Shown: piece after piece, positions 1 through 8,083 of the stretch
How positions within the stretch are numbered: the first letter of the stretch is position 1
How the letters are laid out: every line of letters begins with the position of its first letter
DNA from: Bdellovibrionaceae bacterium UBA2339
GTDB lineage: Bacteria > Bdellovibrionota > Bdellovibrionia > Bdellovibrionales > JAMPXM01
NCBI GenBank assembly: GCA_002344785.1
Contig: DDUL01000007.1
Coordinates: 62,001 to 126,000 of the forward strand
Reading direction: 5' to 3'
DNA length: 64,000 nucleotides
Made by a program: the position numbers and the translations under genes
The notes under the pieces: model-generated
Seen by the model: the letters and a program-made list of their open reading frames with translations, nothing else
What the model was told of the DNA's origin: nothing
The model's database searches: none

Positions 1-186
1 AGCGGCAATTTGGGAAAGCGTATGAAGCGAGCCGACAAAGTCGGCGCCACTGCGGCCGTGATTTTTGGCGATAACGAACTGAATGCGGATCGCTTTCAGA
101 TCAAGCACCTCAAGACCGGCACTCAAACTGAAGTCCCACGAGCGCAAATCATTGCGGAACTGCAAAGGCTCGCGGCCCAACCCTGA
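1..186 (+). CDS. hisS: Histidyl-tRNA synthetase, C-terminal fragment (cut by window edge)
   Basis: Reading frame 1 is open from the first base to a TGA at 184-186 and encodes 61 residues with no start inside the window, so only the 3' end is present. The text contains GNLGKRMKRADKVGA, then AAVIFGDNEL, and ends in KTGTQTEVPRAQIIAEL, which matches the alpha/beta anticodon-binding domain that closes class II aminoacyl-tRNA synthetases of the HisS type. The enzyme charges tRNA-His with histidine in the cytoplasm. The catalytic part lies upstream of the window. ProRS or ThrRS share the fold, but the RMKRADK and FGDNEL text fits HisS better. Confidence 0.82.
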   Translation, partial: SGNLGKRMKRADKVGATAAVIFGDNELNADRFQIKHLKTGTQTEVPRAQIIAELQRLAAQP

Positions 187-422
187 AATTAACGCGCCGC
201 GCTGCCTGCTGGCCCGACACATTTCCCTGAAAGCTGTTCGGCGCGCAACTCTCGGCATGGACGAGCCCCAGGCACAGGGGTAGTCCGTCAGCAAACAAGT
301 TTTGACCTTAGCCGATGAGCCTTGTCCGTCGGATTCCCGCCTCTAGATCGGCGCGATGCTCGGAGCGAAAGTCTCAAGACTTCAACCCAAAAGTTTATTT
401 ATCGAATTCGTGGCGCGAATCC

Positions 423-448
423 GTACTCATGATGAGTACTCATGATCA
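423..448. repeat. Overlapping palindromes upstream of the exported DUF992-like gene
   Basis: GTACTCAT (423-430), one G, then ATGAGTAC (432-439) is a perfect odd palindrome. It overlaps a second perfect palindrome ATGAGTACTCAT (432-443), followed by TGATCA (443-448). The cluster lies about 30 bases before the chosen start at 479. It could be an operator or a transcript-end structure; no regulator can be named. The rest of 187-422 holds no gene I can support. Confidence 0.5.
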
Positions 449-478
449 GTGCCAATGAAATTCGGAAAGGACAGTTCC

Positions 479-1003
479 ATGTTCTCGATGAACAAGTTCT
501 TCGCTTCGATGATGGTGATGGCCGCTTTGGTTGGTGTGAACTCGGCTTCGGCTCAAGAGGTTCAGCCCCGCTTGCAAGAGCCGCTCTGGACTTGCGGTAT
601 GGAGTTGGAAGTTTCTGGCATGGATATCCAAATCCTCGTCGGCTACTCGAAGCTCGAAGGCACTGGCAAAATTTCTTGCGTCGATATCGCTGGCAACACC
701 GAAGTTCTGCCCGTGAAAGTGACCATGGGAACTCCGGTTTTGTTCCCGCGCTTGGCTTTTGCTCCCGCGATCTCGATCAAGGGTTTGGCAACTGGCATCG
801 GCCTGGCTTCGGGCGGTCCCTCGGCACTGCTCGGCAACTACTTGGTGGTTGACGCGAAGATCGCTGTTGGCGCTGGCTTGGGCGGCTCGCTCGCATTGCT
901 CGGTCAGAGCAACGCTGTGACCATCAACCTTGGCATTCAAGGTGTTGAAGGTTTCGGCATCGCTGTCGGCGGCACTTTCGTGAAGCTGGAAGCTCTGCAG
1001 TAA
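479..1003 (+). CDS. Exported Gly/Ala-rich protein, DUF992-like
   Basis: 174 residues. ATG 479 is chosen because GGAAAGGA (464-471) sits seven bases upstream; an in-frame GTG at 449 lies in the palindrome cluster and lacks such a site. The N-terminus is a Sec signal peptide (two Met-rich turns, hydrophobic stretch VMAALVGVN, cleavage near SASAQ). The mature part has one Cys near its start (WTCGMEL) and another in GKISCVD. Its second half, with GLASGGPSALLGNYLV, AVGAGLGG and LGIQGVEGFGIAVGG, resembles DUF992, a family of small secreted proteins of unknown role in rhizobia. The location is probably periplasm or outer membrane. The gene is monocistronic, ending at a strong terminator. The family assignment is from remembered motif pattern. 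Confidence 0.72.
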   Translation: MFSMNKFFASMMVMAALVGVNSASAQEVQPRLQEPLWTCGMELEVSGMDIQILVGYSKLEGTGKISCVDIAGNTEVLPVKVTMGTPVLFPRLAFAPAISIKGLATGIGLASGGPSALLGNYLVVDAKIAVGAGLGGSLALLGQSNAVTINLGIQGVEGFGIAVGGTFVKLEALQ

Positions 1004-1043
1004 TCGACGATCCCGTCGGCCCTCGGCCGACATTGTTAAACTG

Positions 1044-1078
1044 GCCCGTGCTCTTTTGTGGAGCGCGGGCTTTTTTTT
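1044..1078 (+). terminator. Rho-independent terminator
   Basis: GCCCGTGCTC (1044-1053) pairs with GAGCGCGGGC (1061-1070) with one G-T wobble and a seven-base loop, followed directly by eight T (1071-1078). It ends the transcript of the DUF992-like gene and separates it from acs. Confidence 0.9.
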
Positions 1079-1138
1079 GACGAGTCCGCCTGCGCCAAAA
1101 CTTGAGCAAGTGCCAAAGTCTGTTGTGGGCTTAGGCCT

Positions 1139-3190
1139 ATGTCAGAAAATCAATACTCATCGCTCGCAAGCCCTGCCACGCAAACCCATCTGTTCACTCC
1201 GCCGACTTCCTTCGCCGCCAATTCGCGAATGAATGCCGCGGCCGAGGCCGAGCTTCGAAAGAAATTTAAGGAAAGTCCCGACTCGGCATGGGCTGAGATG
1301 GGGAATCGACTGAGCTGGTTTAAGCCCTTCACGAAAATCAAAGACGTCAGCTTCAAATCCCCCGTCAGAATCCGTTGGTATGAGGACGGAACACTCAACG
1401 CGAGTTTCAATTGCATTGATCGGCACCTGGCTCATCGAGGCGACAAAGTCGCCATCATTTGGGAAGGCGATGATCCTTCAACACCTGTTCGCCGCTACAC
1501 CTACCTGGAACTGGCTCGCGAAGTCGGCCGATTTGCCAACACACTCAAAGCTCGCGGCGTGCAGCGTGGCGACTGCGTGACCATCTACATGCCGATGATT
1601 CCCGAAGCTGTCTTCGCGATGCTCGCTTGCGCGCGAATTGGCGCCATGCACTCGGTAGTGTTTGGTGGATTTTCGCCAGACTCGATCACGGATCGCATCA
1701 TCGACGCTCGCTCGCGCTATGTGATCACGGCCGATGAAGGTGTTCGCGGCGGCAAAAAAGTTCCGCTCAAGGCTAATGTGGATGCAGCGCTGGAGCGATT
1801 GGACTCGCTCGCTCAAAGCGCTAAGGCCGACGTGCAAGTTCGCGAAGTGCTGGTCATCCGCCACACCGGTGCCGCCGTCGCGATGCGCGCGGGGCGAGAC
1901 GTCGATTACGCCGAAGTTTCGCGTGGTCTTCCGCATGATGCGCCTCCGGCGGAGATGAATGCCGAAGATCCGCTCTTCATGCTTTACACTTCAGGATCCA
2001 CCAACAAACCCAAGGGCGTGCTGCACACGACCGGCGGTTACATGGCCTGGACGTCGTGGACGCATGAGCATGTTTTTGATCTGCATGAAAACGATGTCTA
2101 CTGGTGCACGGCCGATGTGGGTTGGGTCACGGGGCACAGCTACTTGGTGTACGGTCCACTGGCCAACGGTGCGACGGTGTTGATGTTTGAAGGTGTGCCG
2201 AACTACCCCGATTCATCGCGCTTCTGGCAAGTCATCGACAAACACAAGGTGACTTTGTTTTACACCGCACCGACGGCAATTCGCGCGCTCATGCGCGAAG
2301 GCGAAGCGCCGGTGAAAAAGACCTCACGCCAATCTTTGCGACTACTCGGAACCGTGGGTGAACCCATCAATCCTGAAGCTTGGCTTTGGTATCACCGCGT
2401 GGTGGGCGAAGGGCTCTGCCCGATCGTCGACACCTTCTGGCAAACTGAGACAGGTGGAATTTTGATCTCTCCACTTCCTGGCGCCACCGCGACCAAGCCA
2501 GGCTCGGCGACTCGCGAGCTTCCTGGACTAAAGCCTGTGCTCCTAGATGAGAAGTCACAAAGGCTCGAGGGCGAGGCCACAGGCCACCTCTGTTTTGCCG
2601 ACTCTTGGCCAGGGCAAATGCGCACGGTGTTTGGCGACCACGCGCGCTTTGAGCAGACGTACTTTGCGACTCATCCGGGCTACTACTTCACCGGCGATGG
2701 TTGTCGTCGCGATGCCGATGGCTACTACTGGATCACAGGTCGCGTCGATGATGTGCTCAACGTCGCAGGACATCGTTTGGGCACAGCCGAAATTGAATCC
2801 GCGCTGGTCGGACATAAGTCGGTCGCAGAAGCCGCCGTGGTCGGCTTCCCGCACGACATCAAAGGCCAAGGCATTTATTGTTTTGTGACTTTGAAATTGG
2901 GCGAGTCGGCAACCGAAGACTTGCGACGAGAGCTGACCCAGTGGGTGCGAAAGCATCTGTCGCCGATTGCCACTCCCGACCGCATTCAGTGGGCTCCTGG
3001 ACTTCCCAAAACTCGCTCCGGAAAAATCATGCGACGAATTCTGCGCAAAATTGCGGAAAACGCGATGGCTTCAGCTGAGCAAAAAAATGCTCAAGCATTA
3101 CGTGAAGTGTTGGGCGACACCACGACACTCGCGGATCCAAGCGTCGTCGATGACTTGGTCAAGCTGTCTTTAACCACTGAGACTCGATGA
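1139..3190 (+). CDS. acs: Acetyl-CoA synthetase
   Basis: 683 residues, slightly longer than the usual 650 because of a 30-residue N-terminal tail. It converts acetate, ATP and CoA to acetyl-CoA via acetyl-AMP in the cytoplasm. Visible ANL-superfamily motifs are the phosphate-binding loop YTSGSTNKPKGVLHTTGGY, the adenylate motif DTFWQTETGG, the hinge region YFTGDGCRRDADGYYWITGR, and the C-terminal PKTRSGKIMRR with Lys629 as the adenylation-step lysine that is acetylated in Acs enzymes. ATG 1139 follows an AGG-containing stretch. The gene stands alone, with a terminator upstream and a hairpin about 60 bases downstream. It would feed acetate into the TCA cycle and PHA synthesis. One exact copy of the dispersed 12-mer lies inside (2572-2583). 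Confidence 0.97.
   Translation: MSENQYSSLASPATQTHLFTPPTSFAANSRMNAAAEAELRKKFKESPDSAWAEMGNRLSWFKPFTKIKDVSFKSPVRIRWYEDGTLNASFNCIDRHLAHRGDKVAIIWEGDDPSTPVRRYTYLELAREVGRFANTLKARGVQRGDCVTIYMPMIPEAVFAMLACARIGAMHSVVFGGFSPDSITDRIIDARSRYVITADEGVRGGKKVPLKANVDAALERLDSLAQSAKADVQVREVLVIRHTGAAVAMRAGRDVDYAEVSRGLPHDAPPAEMNAEDPLFMLYTSGSTNKPKGVLHTTGGYMAWTSWTHEHVFDLHENDVYWCTADVGWVTGHSYLVYGPLANGATVLMFEGVPNYPDSSRFWQVIDKHKVTLFYTAPTAIRALMREGEAPVKKTSRQSLRLLGTVGEPINPEAWLWYHRVVGEGLCPIVDTFWQTETGGILISPLPGATATKPGSATRELPGLKPVLLDEKSQRLEGEATGHLCFADSWPGQMRTVFGDHARFEQTYFATHPGYYFTGDGCRRDADGYYWITGRVDDVLNVAGHRLGTAEIESALVGHKSVAEAAVVGFPHDIKGQGIYCFVTLKLGESATEDLRRELTQWVRKHLSPIATPDRIQWAPGLPKTRSGKIMRRILRKIAENAMASAEQKNAQALREVLGDTTTLADPSVVDDLVKLSLTTETR
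2572..2583 (+). repeat. Dispersed motif CGAGGCCACAGG, copy 1
   Basis: Exact 12-mer inside acs, continuing as GCC. Here it reads as codons GAG GCC ACA GGC in the second half. See the finding on the dispersed word. Confidence 0.6.
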
Positions 3191-3252
3191 CGAGCGTCTC
3201 GTTGCAGATCTCGAGCGGCGTGCGAAACTTTCAGCGCTCTCAACGCGTCGGG

Positions 3253-3273
3253 GCCCAAGCGATAAGCTTGGGC
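3253..3273 (+). repeat. Hairpin downstream of acs
   Basis: GCCCAAGC (3253-3260), GATAA loop, GCTTGGGC (3266-3273) form a perfect eight-base stem about 60 bases after the acs stop. There is no T-tract after it, so it is a possible 3'-end stabiliser or weak terminator, not a clear intrinsic one. Confidence 0.5.
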
Positions 3274-3376
3274 TCTAGGAGAAATTCCGAGAGATGAATT
3301 CTGGACCTCGGCCTCAGGCCACCTCGCTGATCCAAGCTTGTCTCATGGGGTGAAAGTTCGAGACAATGTTGAGGAG

Positions 3377-4858
3377 ATGTTGTCGTACGCCACCCCTTCA
3401 GGAACAAAGCGCTTTCACGATCGAATGAAGTCGAATGGTGGATTGGCGTCGCGCTTGGCACCCGCCAAACTCGGAAGCACGGGGCTCTGGGTCTCGCGCC
3501 TGGGATTTGGCGCGTATCGCGTGCACGAGCATGAGCCCGATCATCGCGAGGCGCTGCTGCAGGCTCTGCAAAGTGGCGTCAATCTCATCGACACCAGCGC
3601 CAACTACACCGATGGTTCCAGCGAACGCCTCATCGGCCTCGCACTCCAAGACTTGCTGCAAGGCCAAAGTGAATTTCAGCGCGATGAGCTGGTGATCGTC
3701 AGCAAAGCTGGCTTCATTCAAGGCACACTACTCGCGCAAGCCAAGGCCGCACAGAAATCCGGCGCCGAGCTTTGGCCAGATCTCGTCGAAGTCTCAAGCG
3801 AAGTTTGGCACTGCATTTCGCCAGCGTTTTTGGAGGTGTCGTTGGAGCACACGCTTCAACGACTCAAGCTTGATCGTCTCGATGTCTTTTTGATTCACAA
3901 TCCGGAAACTTTCTTTAAGGCCTCTAGGAAAAACATCGACGAGCGAAAGGCCTTTTACAAACGTCTGCAAAACGCCTTCGCTTTCCTCGAATCCCAACGA
4001 CAAGCCGGACGCATTCGCTGGTATGGTGTTTCTTCCAACGGCTTGCCTGAGCCGGAAAATCAAAGCTCGCATGTGTCGCTGGCAAAACTTTTGGCTGCGG
4101 CCCAGGCCGTCGGCGGCGCCGATCACGGTTTTCGCGTGATTGAATTTCCAATGAACATTCTTGAAGCTCAACCGCTTCTCTTCCGCCAGCAAGAGGGCAA
4201 AACACTCCTGGAGATGGCGGCGGAACACGACCTTGGCGTACTCACCAATCGCCCGCTCAATGCTCGACGCGAAGGCCGCGTGCAACGCCTCGCCTACTTC
4301 ACCGAACACAATGGCGTGGAGATCAAAGGCGAGCTTCACGCCACTTTGGGACAGGTCCTCGAGCTGGAGCGACAACTCCCGATCCGCACCAAGCCCGTGC
4401 CGATTGGACTTCGCTGGGGGCACGAGCTGCGCGAGCCGATCGCGGAACTGGGTGATGTGCTTTCGTGGCGCGAGTTCGCGCTGGTCAAAATCTATCCATC
4501 CATTCGCCAAGCCATGAGTCGCCTGCCTCAAGATGCGGCGGCACAAGCTTGGCGCTCACGCTACGAACATGCGATCTCGCGCTATCTGGACTTGATCACC
4601 GCCGATCTCGAAGTCATGGCGAATTCCAAAGCGCAGGTCTTCATGGAACAAATCGACGGCCTGGCGCCGCAACTTAGAGCCGCGGAGAGTTTGGCTTTGA
4701 AGTCCATCGAAGCCTTGTTGGGAGTGCCTCAGCTGCATAGCGTGCTGGTTGGCATGCGACGTCCGCGCTATGTGAAAGACGTGCTTCGCGCCAAAGGTTT
4801 GCTGACTCCTGATCAAGCGCAGGAGTTCATTCAGTCATTGCAAAGACATCGAAGTTAA
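3377..4858 (+). CDS. Aldo/keto reductase family protein with long C-terminal extension
   Basis: 493 residues from ATG 3377; the usual family length is about 320. The AKR catalytic tetrad is present: Asp72 and Tyr77 (LIDTSANYTDG), Lys110 (VIVSKAG) and His174 (FLIHNPE). This predicts an NADPH-dependent oxidoreductase with a TIM barrel covering roughly residues 30-340. The remaining part (about 340-493) is a helical extension ending in a second family-like stretch (LHSVLVGMRRPRYVKDVL), which corresponds to the C-terminal cofactor-loop region of AKRs, so an insertion of about 130 residues separates it from the barrel. The substrate is unknown. The start is uncertain: GAGGAG abuts ATG 3377, and ATG 3428 is an alternative. 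No operon partner. Confidence 0.85.
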   Translation: MLSYATPSGTKRFHDRMKSNGGLASRLAPAKLGSTGLWVSRLGFGAYRVHEHEPDHREALLQALQSGVNLIDTSANYTDGSSERLIGLALQDLLQGQSEFQRDELVIVSKAGFIQGTLLAQAKAAQKSGAELWPDLVEVSSEVWHCISPAFLEVSLEHTLQRLKLDRLDVFLIHNPETFFKASRKNIDERKAFYKRLQNAFAFLESQRQAGRIRWYGVSSNGLPEPENQSSHVSLAKLLAAAQAVGGADHGFRVIEFPMNILEAQPLLFRQQEGKTLLEMAAEHDLGVLTNRPLNARREGRVQRLAYFTEHNGVEIKGELHATLGQVLELERQLPIRTKPVPIGLRWGHELREPIAELGDVLSWREFALVKIYPSIRQAMSRLPQDAAAQAWRSRYEHAISRYLDLITADLEVMANSKAQVFMEQIDGLAPQLRAAESLALKSIEALLGVPQLHSVLVGMRRPRYVKDVLRAKGLLTPDQAQEFIQSLQRHRS

Positions 4859-4910
4859 TTCGGAAATTGACGATGACCTGATCGCGCTGAGGAAGTGACC
4901 TGAGGCGTGA

Positions 4911-5585
4911 TTAAGCGGCACTCTTGGTGCGCTGAGCATTCTGCATGTTCAGATCAAGAATCCGCGCCGTTGTCTCATCGGATCTTTTAATCTCAACACT
5001 GGGTGCCGTGGGATGAGATTCCAGAAAGACTTTGACCAAGTCCGGATCAAATTGCCGTCCCGCAAAGTCCATCAGCTCTTGATACGCCACTTCAGGCGCT
5101 AAGCCCTTTCGATACGGGCGATCCGCGGTCATCGCATCGTAAGTGTCGACCACGAGAATGATTCGGCTGGCGAGAGGAATTTGCTCTTTCATCACGCCAT
5201 GCGGGTAACCTCGTCCGTCCCAACGTTCGTGATGATGTCGCACGCCCGGAATCGTCAGACCGAAGAACTCGACCGCCTGCAAGGGCTGAAGAATCTCAAC
5301 GGACTTCACCGGATGTGACTTCATGATTTCATATTCGGCATCGGTGAGCTTAGCTGGCTTCAGCAAAACTTCGTCGGGCACTCCCACTTTGCCGATGTCA
5401 TGGAAAAGACCCGCGTACTCGACAATGCGAACATCGTCGCGCGATAGACCCGCCGATTGCGCCAAATGCCTCGCCAATTGCGAGACTCTCACGCAATGAT
5501 TAAAGGTCTCCCGATCTTTGACTTTCACCATGGTCATGATGCTTTTGGCGACATCAAGTGACCAGTCGGGAATGTCGTACGCCAT
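4911..5585 (-). CDS. HD-GYP domain phosphodiesterase (stand-alone)
   Basis: 224 residues, essentially only an HD-GYP domain without receiver or membrane part. His62-Asp63 with Lys66 (FHDIGKVG), His117-119 and the GYP signature (RHHHERWDGRGYP, GYP at 126-128) and DTYDAMTADRPYR are all intact, so c-di-GMP hydrolysis by a bi- or trinuclear metal centre is expected. Being soluble and lacking a sensor, it must take its signal from a partner or be set by expression level. It follows the radical SAM gene on the same strand after about 135 bases. In predatory relatives HD-GYP proteins control motility and predation; that role here is only an inference. Confidence 0.93.
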   Translation of the reverse strand: MAYDIPDWSLDVAKSIMTMVKVKDRETFNHCVRVSQLARHLAQSAGLSRDDVRIVEYAGLFHDIGKVGVPDEVLLKPAKLTDAEYEIMKSHPVKSVEILQPLQAVEFFGLTIPGVRHHHERWDGRGYPHGVMKEQIPLASRIILVVDTYDAMTADRPYRKGLAPEVAYQELMDFAGRQFDPDLVKVFLESHPTAPSVEIKRSDETTARILDLNMQNAQRTKSAA

Positions 5586-5721
5586 GCCTACTTTTCGGAT
5601 TTTCAGCCCTTTGACCTGAGCCGAAAGGCGTCAAAAGTTAAATAACGGTTGGGGGCGTTTCCGCCGTCTCAACCTGAGACAAACTCACGCGTTCCCAATC
5701 TCTGCGGCGTATGAATTCGCT

Positions 5722-7248
5722 CTAGGTACGAGCCCAAAGCTTTCGCATCCACTCCAAAGCACCGCGCGGATCCGGAGTCGGTGGAACGCCAGCTGCTCGC
5801 TCGCAGACCCGCCAGAATTCGCGATACTCCGGATAGGTCTTCAAAAAATTGCAGCCGCGCCGAGCATCGTTTCGCTTCACAAACTCATAAAAGTGCACGC
5901 GCGACTGCAAATCAAAATCGCTTCGCTCTTCGCGCGACATCGACTGATGTAAGCCCTCAAGCAAATGCTCGCGATAGCTCCACCACGAGCCGTACCACTT
6001 TTGTGTTCGCGCGATGCGATCGTTTTTCTCCTCAAGCGGCTTGATGAATTCGATGGCCTCGGCCACATAGCGCGCGAAATCCGGCGTCAGAATCAAGGGA
6101 TTATGATGCCGCGGAAAGCTCACGACGTTCTTCATCAATCCCAATTCAACATCGTACTTTTCGTTGAGCGCTTGCACCCAACGAATGAAGCCCGGAAGGC
6201 TGGAGAGGCTAAAGGTGTTGATCGCGATCTGAAAGCCCATGGAAAACTGATTTTGATTTAGACCCTGCTTCTTCATGTGCGTGAGCAACATGTTCACATT
6301 TCGCTCCAGCACTTCCCACTTCAAGCCAAAGCGAATGTACTCCGCACGCGCGCCTTGCGCCTCAATGCTGGGTTGCAGGCGAAACAAAAAATGCTCCGCC
6401 AAACGAGGCATGAAATCCATGAGCTTCTGCATTTGCGGCAAAGCCGTATTCATGTTGGAGAGCACACCGAGTTCAGGGCGAGGCCGATCCCCTGGCCCCA
6501 AATCCTTGTAAGCCGCGATCAGCTTCTCCAGCAGATCATAGAATTTCGGCACATAAGTCGGCTCGCCGCCAAGGATGTTGATGGTCTCAACTTTATGTCG
6601 ACCGATGTCGTAGAACCATTCCCAAAACACCGGCTCAAGTTCCGGCGGAGCTTCGGGAAAATCCCGCTTGTACTGCTCTTCCGTCAACTCACCGTTTTTG
6701 ATCAGCTCCTGAGCCCACTGCGTGGAGTAATGAACTGAGCAATAGGTGCACTTCAAATTGCAGTGATTGCCGAGAACGATCTCGAGCATCTGCGGATGAT
6801 CACTGTGAAGGATGGGAGAATCGATGCTGAGATCCTTCAGCTCTCGCTGAACAATTTCATCAAACTGCTTGGCCGTTCCAGGCCCCAAGCCGCGCTTCAC
6901 ATAGTAGTCTCTTGCCCACTCGTAGGCCCCCGAACGAGGACTTGTCGCACCATTGTGCTCCAGCCGCACGCAGCTCTCACAGTCAATGTGCGTGATCCCC
7001 AGCAACTTCTCCAAGCGCCGCTCTTTTTCATACGGCAAATTCATGATCGCGTCTTTGCCGTAGGTCTTGATTTGTTCGGAAGTGATCACCTGCTTGGGAA
7101 CTCGGCAACAATTGCGGATGTGACCGCTCATCAAATTGACGATCGGATAGTCCCATTTGAAACGGCAGAGTACGTTCTCATACCCCACCGACGCGGGAAA
7201 ACGCACATCCGGCATTTCTTCACGAATCTTGATCTTCGAGATCGTCAT
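5722..7248 (-). CDS. Radical SAM protein with N-terminal cysteine-rich (twitch-like) part
   Basis: 508 residues. The radical SAM cluster motif CNLKCTYC uses Cys163, Cys167 and Cys170; the SAM-binding stretch NILGGEPTYVP follows. Before the barrel are further cysteines: Cys28, Cys47-Cys48 (RNCCRVP) and Cys90/Cys93 (DCESCVRL), an arrangement like the twitch-type auxiliary Fe-S site known in SPASM/twitch radical SAM enzymes but placed N-terminally. The chemistry and substrate are unknown; no peptide or glycosyltransferase partner is next to it, so a RiPP role is not supported. The start ATG at 7248 gives the full first cysteine region. It could form a loose operon with the downstream HD-GYP gene. 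Confidence 0.85.
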   Translation of the reverse strand: MTISKIKIREEMPDVRFPASVGYENVLCRFKWDYPIVNLMSGHIRNCCRVPKQVITSEQIKTYGKDAIMNLPYEKERRLEKLLGITHIDCESCVRLEHNGATSPRSGAYEWARDYYVKRGLGPGTAKQFDEIVQRELKDLSIDSPILHSDHPQMLEIVLGNHCNLKCTYCSVHYSTQWAQELIKNGELTEEQYKRDFPEAPPELEPVFWEWFYDIGRHKVETINILGGEPTYVPKFYDLLEKLIAAYKDLGPGDRPRPELGVLSNMNTALPQMQKLMDFMPRLAEHFLFRLQPSIEAQGARAEYIRFGLKWEVLERNVNMLLTHMKKQGLNQNQFSMGFQIAINTFSLSSLPGFIRWVQALNEKYDVELGLMKNVVSFPRHHNPLILTPDFARYVAEAIEFIKPLEEKNDRIARTQKWYGSWWSYREHLLEGLHQSMSREERSDFDLQSRVHFYEFVKRNDARRGCNFLKTYPEYREFWRVCERAAGVPPTPDPRGALEWMRKLWART

Positions 7249-7408
7249 GCCAAGATGCTACGCGCCTGCGATTTGCGTTGGCAAGTTGAAGCCGCGCCTA
7301 GGCCAAGCTTCAAAAACTGTGAGCGAGGCTCAAGCTCGCTCACAGTGGCCTCGACATCACCAACACAACAACTCAAATGTGTCGTCGACTCCGAGATAGA
7401 ATGAGCCT

Positions 7409-7690
7409 TCAATTGGCGACGTGCGTCTGTGCCAACTTTCGCAAGTCATCGACCATGCCGATTCCCGCCAAGATCACGGCCTGCTGAAGTTTCAAGTTTT
7501 CCTGGACCTGTGCGGACGCCGTAGTGACAGCTTGACGAGCTAAGCTCAAAGTCTGCTCGGTCAAGGCTTGTTGAACCCGCAGTTGCTGAGCGGTGAGCTC
7601 TCGAAAGAGCTGCGCGCCGGATTCGAAGGTCGAAGCTTGAAAACCTGTGAAATCAAATCCTGATCGTGTCGTCGATTCCTTATTCGCCAT
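7409..7690 (-). CDS. Phasin-like granule-associated protein
   Basis: 93 residues from the ATG at 7690, preceded by AAGGAG at a suitable distance; a longer reading frame upstream has no such site. It is almost entirely amphipathic helix rich in Gln, Ala and Leu (SGAQLFRELTAQQLRVQQAL, QVQENLKLQQAVILAG), as in short phasins that coat polyhydroxyalkanoate granules and interact with the PHA synthase. The context decides: it is divergent from a class III phaC across a 390-base region containing an 11-bp inverted repeat. An alternative is an unrelated coiled-coil protein. Confidence 0.65.
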   Translation of the reverse strand: MANKESTTRSGFDFTGFQASTFESGAQLFRELTAQQLRVQQALTEQTLSLARQAVTTASAQVQENLKLQQAVILAGIGMVDDLRKLAQTHVAN

Positions 7691-7782
7691 AATCCTCACT
7701 CCTTGGTTGGCCTTGTGGGTTGGTCTGCTTTCATGCTCACGAGCGAATTCTGAATAGGCAATGATCGACCAAATCTGCATCT

Positions 7783-7808
7783 GCATTTAGAGCCCACGCT
7801 CTAAATGC
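7783..7808. promoter_or_regulatory. 11-bp inverted repeat between phasin and phaC genes (candidate operator)
   Basis: GCATTTAGAGC (7783-7793), CCAC, GCTCTAAATGC (7798-7808) is a perfect inverted repeat in the divergent intergenic region, preceded by the short direct repeat CTGCATCTGCAT. The position suggests an operator for a PHA-responsive repressor shared by both transcripts; a transcript-end hairpin is the alternative. The ATG at 7805 lies inside it, which argues against that codon as a start. Confidence 0.5.
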
Positions 7809-7832
7809 CCGACATAGTCATCAAGATTTGGA

Positions 7833-7844
7833 CGAGGCCACAGG
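7833..7844 (+). repeat. Dispersed motif CGAGGCCACAGG, copy 2
   Basis: Exact 12-mer upstream of the small gene before phaC, continuing as CC. Probably non-coding here. Confidence 0.6.
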
Positions 7845-7864
7845 CCAGACCTCAACATTTTCAC

Positions 7865-8083
7865 ATGCGCCCTAGCAAAAAATCCTCAGATCCAATCCCC
7901 ACGGAAAAGCTTGATTTGCTTTGGCAGACTTGGGCCAAACAGCCCGATCGCATCGAACTTGCGGCGCGAGTTTTACATTGGAGCGTGAACACTTGGTTTG
8001 CGACACTGCGACCTCGACCGCAATTTCACCAATGGCTGGCGCGCGAGATGAAACGGCGACTTGAAAGCTCGAGCGAGTCATGA
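7865..8083 (+). CDS. Small protein translationally coupled to phaC
   Basis: 72 residues from ATG 7865. Its stop overlaps the phaC start by four bases (ATGA at 8080-8083), a classic coupling arrangement. The sequence is Trp- and Arg-rich (LDLLWQTWAKQPDRIELAARVLHW, in two helices) and ends ELKRR-like. In class III and IV PHA synthases the catalytic PhaC needs a small partner (PhaE or PhaR); this protein is much shorter than PhaE (about 350 residues) and I do not recognise it, but the position makes it a candidate partner. No clear ribosome-binding site is visible; ATG 7805 is possible but sits in the inverted repeat. Confidence 0.55.
   Translation: MRPSKKSSDPIPTEKLDLLWQTWAKQPDRIELAARVLHWSVNTWFATLRPRPQFHQWLAREMKRRLESSSES

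Noticed and set aside
7805..7864. ATG 7805 as start of the small gene before phaC
   Set aside because: The codon is inside the 11-bp inverted repeat and the extra 20 residues look random; ATG 7865 is preferred, though neither has a strong ribosome-binding site.
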